Origin: Lamellibrachia satsuma
Taxonomy: Eukaryota; Annelida; Polychaeta; Sabellida; Siboglinidae
Direction of reading: 5' to 3'
Assembly: GCA_033239005.1 (NCBI GenBank)
Contig: BSQZ01000040.1
Location: 2,281,099-2,345,098 of the forward strand
Length of the DNA stretch: 64,000 nucleotides
Shown: one piece after another, positions 49,451-59,454 of the stretch
Position numbering within the stretch: position 1 is the first letter of the stretch
How the letters are laid out: each line of letters opens with the position of its first letter
The notes under the pieces: model-generated
What the model was told of the DNA's origin: nothing
What the model saw: only the letters and a program-made list of their open reading frames with translations
The model's database searches: none
Translations under genes and position numbers: made by a program

Positions 49451-52400
49451 CTGCTCCGAGGATGATGGCGCCGGCGACTCCGACCATGAAGCAGAAGAAG
49501 ATCATCCAGATGATGATTTTGGCCGGAGAGTCAGTCTGGTTCTCGCTCGACTCCTCCCGTTCCCCGCACAAGATCTGTCCCAGCAGGTCTGCCTTCTTCC
49601 CGAATGGGTGTTCATATTTACGACTGCGGGAACGAGAAACGGTCACAACTGGTGACAACGCCGGTCACAGGTCACAGGTCAGTACATGTGATATGTGACA
49701 TCGTTAGGCGAGGTATATTCGCTTAGCCGATGTCGTTTTGTTTCAAATTTTGTAATTCGGTACTTGTCACTAGTATATGGAAACTTTCAAAAAGGAACAA
49801 CATTCTGAGAAACACATCAACATTTGAATTCACAGCATCTACATACTTTCAAAACTGTAACATTGTTTGAAAGTAAATGACATTAAATTTTATTTGAAAT
49901 GAACGATGGTCAATCATGCCCTCATTTCATGAAGTATATATAGCATGGATTGGTAGAATATTGCACATACAATTATCAGGTTATTTCTTCCAAAACAATG
50001 CGCGGTGCTATATTAAGTAAAACACGGACAGTAATAATCAACTAACCGTAATCAATACAAGTGTTTATTTATTATAAATAAAATGTTTAGCCCTATCCAG
50101 GGCGTTTTAGTGAATTTCCACTGGATACTCAAATACTCAAAAAGGGAACTGGTAAAAGGGCGCACATTTTGGTGAAACACTATCTAGAGATGGACCATGA
50201 TTGCAGTTGTCCCTCAAAATGCATCCGTGTAACGTTGGCACACCAAAAACGCTATATCATCATCGATTGCAATCGATTGAAAGCGATATAATTTTTATAT
50301 CGGTTTGGATTTGTCACCGTTGACACACCGCACAATTGTTAGTGTAACAAACCAGTTCCAAGAGCTTATGGTCATCAGATGTTTCATCAGGAATAACCTT
50401 GACCCAGACCTAATTAATTCATTGATAATGAAAACGCCAAAACAAGTAAACACGTTAGATGGATTGCAGCATAATGTACGGCTAGAATCGACATATGGGC
50501 AAACGAATCTGTCTCAAAGCTGAACTGGAACAAAATCGCAGGAACAAACAAATACCCGACACAACAGCTGAAGAAATTTAATCTCGACGCAATAGTAGGC
50601 ATTTCAAGCAATTTCGTAATAAAATTTAGTAGCCCAAGCATGACTATTTAGTCACCCGCGTAAGTTGCTTAGCTTTTGAACATTTCAATCCGCAACAAAG
50701 TGCACTAACCGCATCCATCTTGGAACACAGGTGACATTCAAATCACGTTATTATTATTGAGTAATTGTTGCCTCAAAACGAAGCCCTAGCGATGCGGAGC
50801 TAACGTTGCTGATACAACGCCCAGCTATCGGTTGGCTTCCGACAGATAGCAGTTTTCCGACCTTATTCGGACCAGGTAGTATTTGCTAATGGTTGCAACC
50901 GATAGCTCTGAACATTTTGATAATACAAGCACTGATAATACAAGCACTCCTGTCGATTGCAACCGACAGGAGTGCTTGGTGTTTCAACAGTATTAGTTAT
51001 GTGCACGATGCGGTGTCCTCGGGCATTGGAGACACTCCACATTTTCCTATTCATCGTGCAGGTCGATAGCTCTTTCACCGCTAGATCTTTGTCTTTGAAT
51101 AAGTCTGACGACGTAGGACCGGCATCCTCTTCCTCTTGGTTATTGGCCGTGATTTGGCTGGCTGCTGATACCTTCGGACAACAGTATTCATGTATTCTTC
51201 CTGCGATCGCCAAATGACATGTATCGACTGCTTCATTAATGTGTGCCCAGAATCGACGTGGTTTCATTATCGCTCCTTCTGCGTGATGACAAATTGGCAA
51301 ATTGATATATCTTGTCGATCCGTGTATCGTTGTCCTGGCGCATAATTAAGCTGCTGCATCGACCATCTGACCCGAGCAGCGCACGACGGATGTATTACTG
51401 TGGCAGTTGTTTGTTATTGTCGGGTATACTGCGTGTATTTATCCAGTACTATGTATTTTTATTTGTAATAGGGCAAGAAACACAAGTATTACACTTCTAC
51501 TTGCCCTTTTTTCGATAATTTTATATATTTATGAAATGTTATTCTGTTATGTCTATTTATTATTGTTGTTGTTGAAAATAAAGATTAATTAATTCATTCA
51601 TTCATTCATTCATGATGGCATGCGATTTCGCAAGACGTTTGCCGTATGGCAGAAAAACAATGTACAGTAAAACCTGCCTTAGCGGACACTTGCTCATAAC
51701 GGACACCTGTCTATAACGGACAATTTGGAAAGTTCCGAATGACTTCCTATAAATTTGCACTGTCCGCTAACCGCCCAGATCGACCACTTGGCCAATGTGG
51801 ACAACCAACAAAGAATTTGGACCCAATCATTCATAGTCACCCTGTCGCTTGCGGACAGCTCAAAGAGCATTGACAGTCCCGCGAGTCGGGCTAGCTGAGC
51901 CACCGCTGATACGCACTAACTTCACTATGTATATATTCTGTGTAATACTATCTGCGTAATGTCAAAATTGTTTCCATATTGTGCAACTGACTCCACATGA
52001 TGTTGCCGTTTTTATAACAAATAGGTAATAATTTTATATGTGTCCATGGTTATTGTCAAGTAACTTTAGTAATATACACATAAGAATGATTATAAACATG
52101 AAATATGTGTTTATTGCATTTTAATAAGATTCCAAATATCCCCGAAGAAGGGCGTTTTCGGCTGTCAGGTCCCAGAGTTCCTCAAAATGCGTCATTCCAG
52201 AAATATTAAGTTTACGAAGACGAACGCTCCGACTTTGCGACTAAAGTTGACTTGACAATCCCCCTTAGTCAATCAGGGTCACCGCCAGTAGGCTAAATAT
52301 TTACGCATTGGCTTCTTTTGGCCTCAAACCAAATCCCGGACAGTGATTGATTTCATCAACTTAATTTGACTGACTTGCCGCTGACTAACTTAGCGGATTT

Positions 52401-55400
52401 GCTTCACGCAATTAACAATGCGGTTGAACTACGTGGCGCCATGGTTATTGAAGAGTACGTTACGATGGACGATGATTTGCTAGTGACTGAAGCACTGGGC
52501 GCAGACTGGGAAGACACTGGGCCACTCAGGTTCAAGGAAGGACAAAGCGATGAGACCGAAAGTGCTGGTGTCAGTGAAGCCGACGAAAAGCAAGGAGAGC
52601 AAACTTGTCTGATTACTTCAGGCAAGGACTTCAGACAGAGACGCGCTGAAGTAGGCCGGGGAACTGACCAACTAACTTAGTCTGGACAACAATTGCTCTG
52701 TCCCACTTAGAGCAGATATCGCTGAAAGGACAGCTGCAGAGAAAGCAGACTACCCTGCTCTCTTTCTTTGTAAAGTGAGTAGCTCCTGTGCTATTTTTTA
52801 ACCAGAGATTTGTACCATTCGTGATAGTACCAACTTTACTCTCATTGTATTAATGTAATTAATGTAAAATATGATGGTACCACCTAGTGAGTATCCACGT
52901 AATTAAATTCCCCACAACGGACAACTGCCCATAACGGACATATTGCGCAGTCTTGGCGGGGTCCGTTATGGACAGGTTTCACTGTGCTTTGTACAACGTA
53001 CCTACACACTAAATAAAGCAGACACCTGACGCGTCTATAAACTGTTCAGTTTGTTGATTGTAGTGTTCTAAACGTGCACGCATGTGCTTACCACTTGTTC
53101 TGCTTATGTGTTCAATTGCAGGTGTTCAAGTGTTCAAACCGACTTTCATTGATGAAAGCACTTCACACTTATGACGACTCAGATGAAACTACACAATGTA
53201 CTGTATGAGCAAGAAACAGCTCATCTCAGATCTTATAAAAGGAATCAAACTGTTTCCGACGATGGATTCGACGGGAATAGGTTATATCTGTTTTAGGCGG
53301 CCTAAGATATAGAGTCGCAATACTAGATAGCCAGTTCATTGTGTAGTAATTATATAATTAAGACACGACGTGTCATTGATGCTAAGGTAGTTCAGTGGTT
53401 GTATTTCTAGTCAATGTTAGGGGAAGCTTTACATAAGTTTCGCCTTCTGTTTTCCAAGTTTCCAATGTGTACAATTATTACTCTGCCTATTGTATATTTT
53501 TTTATTGATTCTGGAAATACATTTATTTTTATATTTCTTATTTATGATATTTATTGCGCATAAGGGACTTAAGCAGATACGCATATTCATAAGACTAACG
53601 TGTGAATTATAATTAATCATGTGAACGACGTCCGCTGCCTCGTCACTGGCGTTTACATTGTAAACAGACATGTTCTTTTCCTCATAGCATAGCGTGGAGT
53701 TAGTTCGAACACTAGCGTATTGACACCTTTTCTGAGCATGCGGACTTGGCAACTTCCGGACAGCAGAATTTGCACGCGACAGCAAATATCAGTGAAAGGA
53801 AAATTGAAGTTTAGTGAGGTTTTCACACTGTATCAGCGGCGATAAAAGGGCTGAGGTGCTCAAATTCAAAGGATTGGAAATGTAACCCCAAAATGACCAA
53901 GTCGCTTGTTCATTAACAATGGACGATGATACATCTTATAACATAAGCTATGATATGTCTCATGTAGGTACGATAAGCCGAAGTTGAACTAGTTTAGTGC
54001 GTCCGCTCTCTGCGTGTATACCTCATTGAGACAGAGTCACATGTGTACCTCATTGAGACATAGTCGCTGTCTTTTAATGACAAATCATGGACAATGAGAA
54101 TTTCAAATGCAATATGTGCCCTTTTGTTGCACAGTCATTCAGAGCCTTCCAAAATCATTATGTACGTACTCACTACCAACTTTTGATTTTGAACACTCAA
54201 AATGTGTTCATTATCCGTTAGAGGCCTACTGAAAACCTGTTAGTCAGGTTTTAAACAATTTTATGTGTTTACAAAATGAAGAAGCTGGTGTTATATACAT
54301 GAATGCGGGAGTTCTATTCTATGATATAGAATGCTTAAATGTGTTCATTATCCGTTATAATTTAGTGTTATTTTAGTGTCCCATATATGAACACTTTTGT
54401 TTATTGTGTAGAAATCAATACATTTAAACTTTTCATAGGTGTTTCGCCTGAAGGGTGTTCCGCACCTGAGTAATATCACAGGTAACTGCGAACAATGGTA
54501 GGGGCGTGGTGGCGTAGTGGTTCAAATATTGGACTGTCAATCGAGAGAACCCGGGTTCGGATGCTCTTTCTGCCGCAATTTCTTCCACTTCACGTTGCCC
54601 CAGTTCATTCAACTGTATAGAATAAGTACCTGACTGTAGATAGTGGTGGATGTGTGAACGAATAGTCTTCGTGCGGTAATTGCAGTGTGGCTTAAGCTTC
54701 CCGGAGTGTACTTGGCGTTGGAATGACAGAGCTTTGGAATGACGGACTGGATACCGCGCTATATAAGAACTTATCTTTGTTTAATTAAGCGGATTGGTGT
54801 GCTTGTTCTATCTACCTGCGTTTGTACTCTCGCCAGAAGTCTGCCAAGTCACTGACATAGCCCGAGTGCTCGTCCGAGTCACTAGAGATCGCAGGCGTCG
54901 TCACCTTGTCCCGGTTACGCTCCGACTTTTGAGGGATCTTCGGCGAATGCGAGTTCGTTGTGACGCTAGCCACGGAGATCAACGCGTTCGCTGTCAGGGA
55001 AAACAAACAGTTGTAATCAGCAATAACATCCATTTCCCGGATACGTCTAGCTACTCTTTGCATGACCCATCGACTACCACGCCTCTACATCAAATTGTCT
55101 ACACCTGTACCGTCTATAGCAGTGACTGCCACTCAATCGGATTTTGTAGTCACAGCAGATGCTGTGCAAAACACTGATGTCGTCAGCAGCTGCATTATTT
55201 TTCGCGATAGAAAGATGCCAATTAATGAATGAGTAAATGAATGCATGACTCAAAGCGCTGATCACAGATGTCGTTGTGGGCTGTCGTCGTCGTTGTGGGC
55301 TGTCGTCGACTTTCAAACACTGCCCTTAGTGCGGGGTTTGAAACATGTCACCCGTTATTACGTGGACATGGGTTACAATGTCTTGTCAAACCAGGCGCGT

Positions 55401-55497
55401 ATGGTATAGTACTGTTAGATAGTGACATAGCTAATTGCAACCCTGTAGATCGGAACGAGTGTGGAATAATTTGTCGAAAAACCTGGGCCATAATAGT

Positions 55498-55595
<98 letters not shown>

Positions 55596-55967
55596 CATAT
55601 TGTTCAGTGCTGTGAGCATCACCGAAATGGTCTTTAAATGCCGTCATATCTTTATATGATTACACACATTTGTCCCCGTCGCTAGAGTGTACCAGTGTAG
55701 TTGCACGTCTCCCTGGATTGCTCTCTTACGTCACCTCACCCAGTACGTCACCTCACCCAGTACGTCACCTCACCCAGTACGTAACCTCACCCAGTACGTC
55801 ACCTCCCCCAGTACGTCGGCCCTACCTGCCGTCGACGAGAAGCTCTCCTGTCGCTGGAACAGCGCACGCTTCGTCTTGGTCGCGTGGTCGCCAGAAGTGA
55901 CGACAGTGCTCGTCGCGTCATCTGACGGCTGCGCGTGAATCTCTGCTTGGAACGCGTGGTTTACATA
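49451..55967 (-). CDS. Membrane protein, partial gene (3 internal exons supported)
   Basis: On the minus strand, exons 55967-55826 (142 bp), 54990-54816 (175 bp) and 49623-49451 (173 bp) are each bounded by good sites. Acceptors are TTCATCGCAG, TTCCCTGACAG and CGTTCCCGCAG; donors are GCAG/GTAGGG, GCAG/GTAGAT and GCAG/GTGACG. The phases fit across both joins (G|CG giving Ala, AG|T giving Ser). The encoded piece starts YVNHAFQAEIHAQ. It continues with a Ser/Thr-rich charged part (SSDSDEHSGYVSDLADFW), then REYKR-S-RKYEHPFGKK and LLGQILCGE. It ends in a hydrophobic segment of about 22 residues (IIIWMIFFCFMVGVAGAIIL), probably a signal-anchor with the preceding part cytoplasmic. Start and end exons were not found. 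A tentative phase-compatible last exon is 48413-48280 (CVQQTFIRPEEFVGFLTC, stop TAA). I do not recognise the family. Confidence 0.6.
49624..51664. other. Intronic stretch of the minus-strand gene
   Basis: A 145-codon minus frame at 51300-50863 (DLFKDKDLAVKEL, KMWSVSNARGHRI) has no recognised family and may be a retro-fragment or an unplaced exon. A perfect 15-bp stem hairpin (CAAGCACTCCTGTCG / CGACAGGAGTGCTTG, loop 8) lies at 50941-50979. Otherwise nothing is supported. Confidence 0.4.
51665..52984 (+). mobile_element. pogo/Tigger-like element, internally deleted
   Basis: The left terminus CAGTAAAACCTGCCTTAGCG with tandem ATAACGGACA repeats is inverted at the right (GGTCCGTTATGGACAGGTTT, then CACTG). 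The left flank is TA; the right flank reads TG, a probable mutated TA. The 1,320-bp element contains a C-terminal transposase piece near its right end. It lies in the large intron of the minus-strand gene. Confidence 0.85.
52366..52680 (+). pseudogene. Tigger/CENP-B-like transposase C-terminal tail
   Basis: A 104-codon frame carries an EYVTMDDDLLVTEALGADW block, which resembles the acidic VDDD...ELTDEEI tail that follows the DDE domain in Tigger-type transposases. The helix-turn-helix and DDE parts are absent. Its position near the right terminal repeat agrees with a 5'/internal deletion. Confidence 0.65.
52985..54499. other. Intronic AT-rich stretch
   Basis: No gene or strong repeat. Short frames such as 53785-53429 on the minus strand are unsupported. 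A duplicated CCTCATTGAGACA motif lies at about 54022-54060, and AATGTGTTCATTATCCGTTA occurs twice, at about 54200 and 54338. Confidence 0.4.
54500..54785 (+). mobile_element. tRNA-derived SINE, copy 2 (full length)
   Basis: The head has an A-box-like TGGCGTAGTGGTT and a B-box GGGTTCGGATGC spaced as in a tRNA gene. A ~220-bp body is shared with the minus-strand copy at 16.1-16.4 kb. The tail reads ATAAGAACTTATCTTT. The acceptor stem does not close, so it is a SINE and not a tRNA gene. RNA polymerase III transcription from the internal promoter is expected. Confidence 0.88.
55505..55592. repeat. (TA)n microsatellite
   Basis: About 44 TA units lie in the intron between two exons of the minus-strand membrane-protein gene. 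Confidence 0.97.
55725..55818. repeat. 17-bp minisatellite, ~6 copies
   Basis: Units of GTCACCTCACCCAGTAC lie head to tail, ending just short of the donor of the exon at 55967-55826. Confidence 0.88.
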
Positions 55968-57120
55968 CTGCGATGAAGAGGACTGAAAAGTGAAAGTGTA
56001 AGTTCTGACATTTCACCCGATAGACTGTGTGAATAGGGTGGATAGATAGAGTGAAGTAGTGAAAGATTAACGTGTCCTCAAACAGAAATGATGAACACAG
56101 CAATTAATGTGCGGCTAAGAGAGCAGAGTAGACTCTTGTGGCAGTCCACCATTCGGCTTAAGAGATGTTGGGTTCAGCGACGAAATCTTGTGAACATATC
56201 GGTACATGATAGTGTCGACAGAGATACGTCGACAGTGATACGTCGACAGAGATACGGAAGTAAGATCCTACCTGTCTTTTATCCTGCATTTTGTCTTCTC
56301 GAGATTTGTATCCGTTCGTCTAGTGAAACTACGGAGTCAACGCCTAGACGCAGGCATCGAAGCCCGCTCCGTTACATCGCCACTGCACCGGTGTCGCGCA
56401 CTTTCGTTTACGGCCGCGATGGTTAGACTGCAGCTGCGTCGCGTAGTCGCTGAACGCCTCTCTCGAGCGGTGAGCGCACCACCAGCCGATCGGGGGAACA
56501 GCGTCAGTCAGGCACGGTCGATAGCCGATTACAGGCAGCGACAGATGCACGTTATTGTCATAGCAGACGACTAGCTACTGGCGATGACACACACACGGCA
56601 GCTGACTAGTCCGATCGGTTCGGGGACAAGCCAACGGCCAGATCTGGTGACAGCTGCCTCGTACCTCGCCTGTCGTGCACGCCTTTGTGCGCTGGAGAAC
56701 ACAATGCCGACGAAAGTAGCTTTCGGGTATTTTTCGTTTTGCTGGACTCGATTACTTGTTCCTTGTGATTGGTGCACAGCGGAGTGGAATTGTTCTGTTT
56801 GACGGAGAGAAGATTCGAAAGAAGAGAGAGAAGAATAACCGTACATTGTTTCTTTCGTTGCCTTGCAGAATGCCTTGAAATGGCGATGTATCGGGTGATG
56901 TGACAAACCCAGTACAGTTGGTTGCTAACAGTTTTCACGATTTGTTTTACTATGCGAACATTTTCAACAGCAACTTTTTCAGGATGTTGTGTTTGCCTAC
57001 ATACCGTGTAGGCAAACACAACACATCCCTTGACGGTCATAGGACTGCCATATATTTCTCGCCAACTGTGTATGTCTTCTGCTGTGCGTTTTAGGATCAG
57101 TTAGCCTTGCTTGGTCCATT
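55968..57120. other. Upstream flank of the minus-strand gene
   Basis: A GC-richer block at 56320-56720 could hold the missing 5' exon or promoter, but I could not select a start with a phase-0 donor. A perfect 16-bp stem with 7-nt loop (TGTTGTGTTTGCCTAC and its complement) lies at 56985-57023. Confidence 0.4.
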
Positions 57121-57165
57121 CATTTCGTCAGTACAGCCAGGTATTCCTCTGGTGGTCCGTCATCT

Positions 57166-57510
57166 CTTGCCCTCCAGGTTGTTTTCTCTTGCCCTCCAGA
57201 GTGTCTTCTCTTGCCCTCCAGGGTGTCTTCTCATGCCCTCCAAGGTGTCTTCTCTTGTCCTCCAGGGTGTTTTCTCTTGCCCTGCAAGGTGCCTTCTCTC
57301 GCCCTCCAGGGTGTCTTCTCTCGCCCTCCGGGGTGTCTTCTCTTCCGCTCCAGGGTGTCTTCTCTCGCCCTCCAGGGTGTCTTCTCTTGCCCTCCAGGGT
57401 GTCTTCTCTTGCCCTCCAGGTTGTCTTCTCTTGCCCTCCAGTGTGTCTTCGCTTGCCCTCCAGGGAGTCTTCTCTTGTCCTCCAGGGTGTCTTCTCTCGC
57501 CCATCAGAGT
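57166..57510. repeat. 22-bp minisatellite, ~15 copies
   Basis: Units of GTGTCTTCTCTTGCCCTCCA plus GG form a polypyrimidine-biased strand. All three frames of one strand are open because three units make 66 bp; these are artefacts. Confidence 0.93.
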
Positions 57511-58112
57511 GCCTTGCAGGAGGGTTTTTTTATAATGGTGTTGTGTCGGGTGATGTGGCCAAACCAGGAGAGCTTGGTTGTTCACACTAAATCGACAATT
57601 TAAAATAAAAACATTGAAATAACGTGGAAGACTTGTTTCAATTTGCGAAAATTGTCAACAGCAAGATTGCATAACAAAACGATCAGCACAAATAAGAGGG
57701 CTGGGGATTGATATGAACCTGGCCACAACGAAGCTGGAAATATAATACTGCTTACCGTCGTTGTCCTGTCTGCCAAAGTGACTATATTCTTCAAAGATAT
57801 ATCCATGACAATACCCTTCCCCCGAAGTGACGATGGTCATCAACAATGTACATCGACGACAATGACGTTGACCTGTTATGATTGTTAGATTACTGCAGAA
57901 TACTACATTGTCAAGCTATTGCTCGCAAAGAGCAATGTTTGTACGGTGTTCCAATAGGGAGTCTATCAATTTCTTTTTAGATTAGTATTTTAAGTATAGG
58001 GTTTGTTAAGTTGCAGAAGCTAGACATATATCTTAGATGCGTGCGCTACCATGGTAATTTCTATATTTGAAACACTTTCCTCCGTGATTCAGTGCGTACT
58101 AATGTATTCCAA
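57511..58112. other. Non-coding stretch
   Basis: Nothing supportable beyond short random frames. Confidence 0.4.
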
Positions 58113-58655
58113 TATCTTAAAAGTGCTCAATTAATCAATTCGATTTTTTGCTGGTCTCATTTCAGATACATTTTGCGAAAAACCAAACCTACATAGTATC
58201 CACTGCAACATACTAGCTCGTTTGTGCAACATTTGTATGTATTTTTTTGGTGAAATCATCAGACAAACTAATAAATTAGTTAATGCTTGTTCAAGCATTA
58301 ACTGAAGTGAGAATCGAAATGCTGAAAAATCACGATTTTCTTCCTTGGTGAAATGTCTTAATTTTGTCATGTGATTGGCGAGAGGATGGAAGTCACACCC
58401 ATGATCAGCACTGACAAACAAAGTGTTTACCATTTTGGATATCCACTATTTTGATCCTTACCAGTCCTAACGACTAAAGTCAAATCTTTCGATGATTTAA
58501 ACGAAAATATGCATTTTTGTATTAAACAGACTATTAAACAGACTGCGCACATTATTACTTAAGCTAGTCACACACTACACATCGGGACATATTTTAATTT
58601 AATTAATTAACCGGATTCGCGATGGGCTGAACCAGTAGTGGAAGCAGCTTTAAGC
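58113..58655 (+). repeat. Dispersed ~470-bp repeat, copy 2
   Basis: Same family and orientation as 12541-13012, with a few insertions (for example about 20 bp at 58280-58300 and 25 bp at 58395-58420). It ends with GATGGGCTGAACCA...GGAAGCAGCTTTA, as in copy 1. Confidence 0.85.
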
Positions 58656-58865
58656 GCAACTCTCGTGGGACAGATCAATGACAAATAATACGCAGGGCCG
58701 CGATGCGATAATGTGATTAGACGCCATTCGGCTACAAATGTGTTTAACACTAAGTAACCATAAAATAGTTGTTGACTACAGGTAGAGACGAACGCCACCA
58801 TGCCATAGGCAAATGTGTTTATTGTGTAGATGTCTTACACTGTTTTTAGGTATTTACGCTAAGCA

Positions 58866-59320
58866 TGATTTAACAAGATTTCACAAAATTGCAATCAAAC
58901 GTAGCAGATCCAGATGGCAAGTGGACAAAGTCACAAGGGGGTTATTGGCTTATCGAGAGTCCAGATCCAGATCCAGATCCAGATGGCAAGTGGACAAAGT
59001 CACAAGGGAGTTATTGGCTTATCGAGAGTCCAGATCCAGATCCAGATCCAGATGGCAAGTGGACAAAGTCACAAGGGAGTTATTGGCTTATCGAGAGTCC
59101 AGCAACTTTTCATCTATGTGTAACCCGCTGAGATATTTGCAATTTTGTTTCAAACATATTCACGCTGCTAGCATTTACACAATCTGTAGATCATTTTTCC
59201 ATTAAAGTACTGTCCTCTGTGAGAATGAGTACTTTCTGGTAGCCAATATGCACTGATCCTTCACTAATGCTACTACGTATTTTCTAGTTCTACTATCTTT
59301 CATAAGTGATAAAAACTCAT
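58866..59320 (-). mobile_element. LINE 3' fragment, copy 4, with 69-bp triplication
   Basis: A minus-strand LINE 3' end consists of a degenerate tail, the 3' UTR and about 70 decayed codons of the ORF2 end. Its 3' UTR block (GGCAAGTGGACAAAGTCACA...TTATCGAGAGTC) is present three times with 69-bp spacing (starts 58916, 58985, 59054), linked by CCAGAT hexamers. Confidence 0.85.
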
Positions 59321-59454
59321 CATTCACCATAGTTGTTCATTAATTAGTTACCACCTAGGCACGCTTTAGCCGGACGTGATGCGGGTGGTAAATGTGACCG
59401 ATTACCCTGAAATAAAAGTAATTATATTTTAAAGGTGGTTTGAAAACTCCAAAA

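Noticed and set aside
54500..54572. Functional tRNA gene
   Set aside because: A- and B-box motifs are present, but the acceptor stem does not pair. The same head and body recur at 16.1-16.4 kb, so it is a SINE.
57107..57603. Overlapping 130-159-codon frames
   Set aside because: They arise because the 22-bp unit reads through in all three frames. No other coding evidence.
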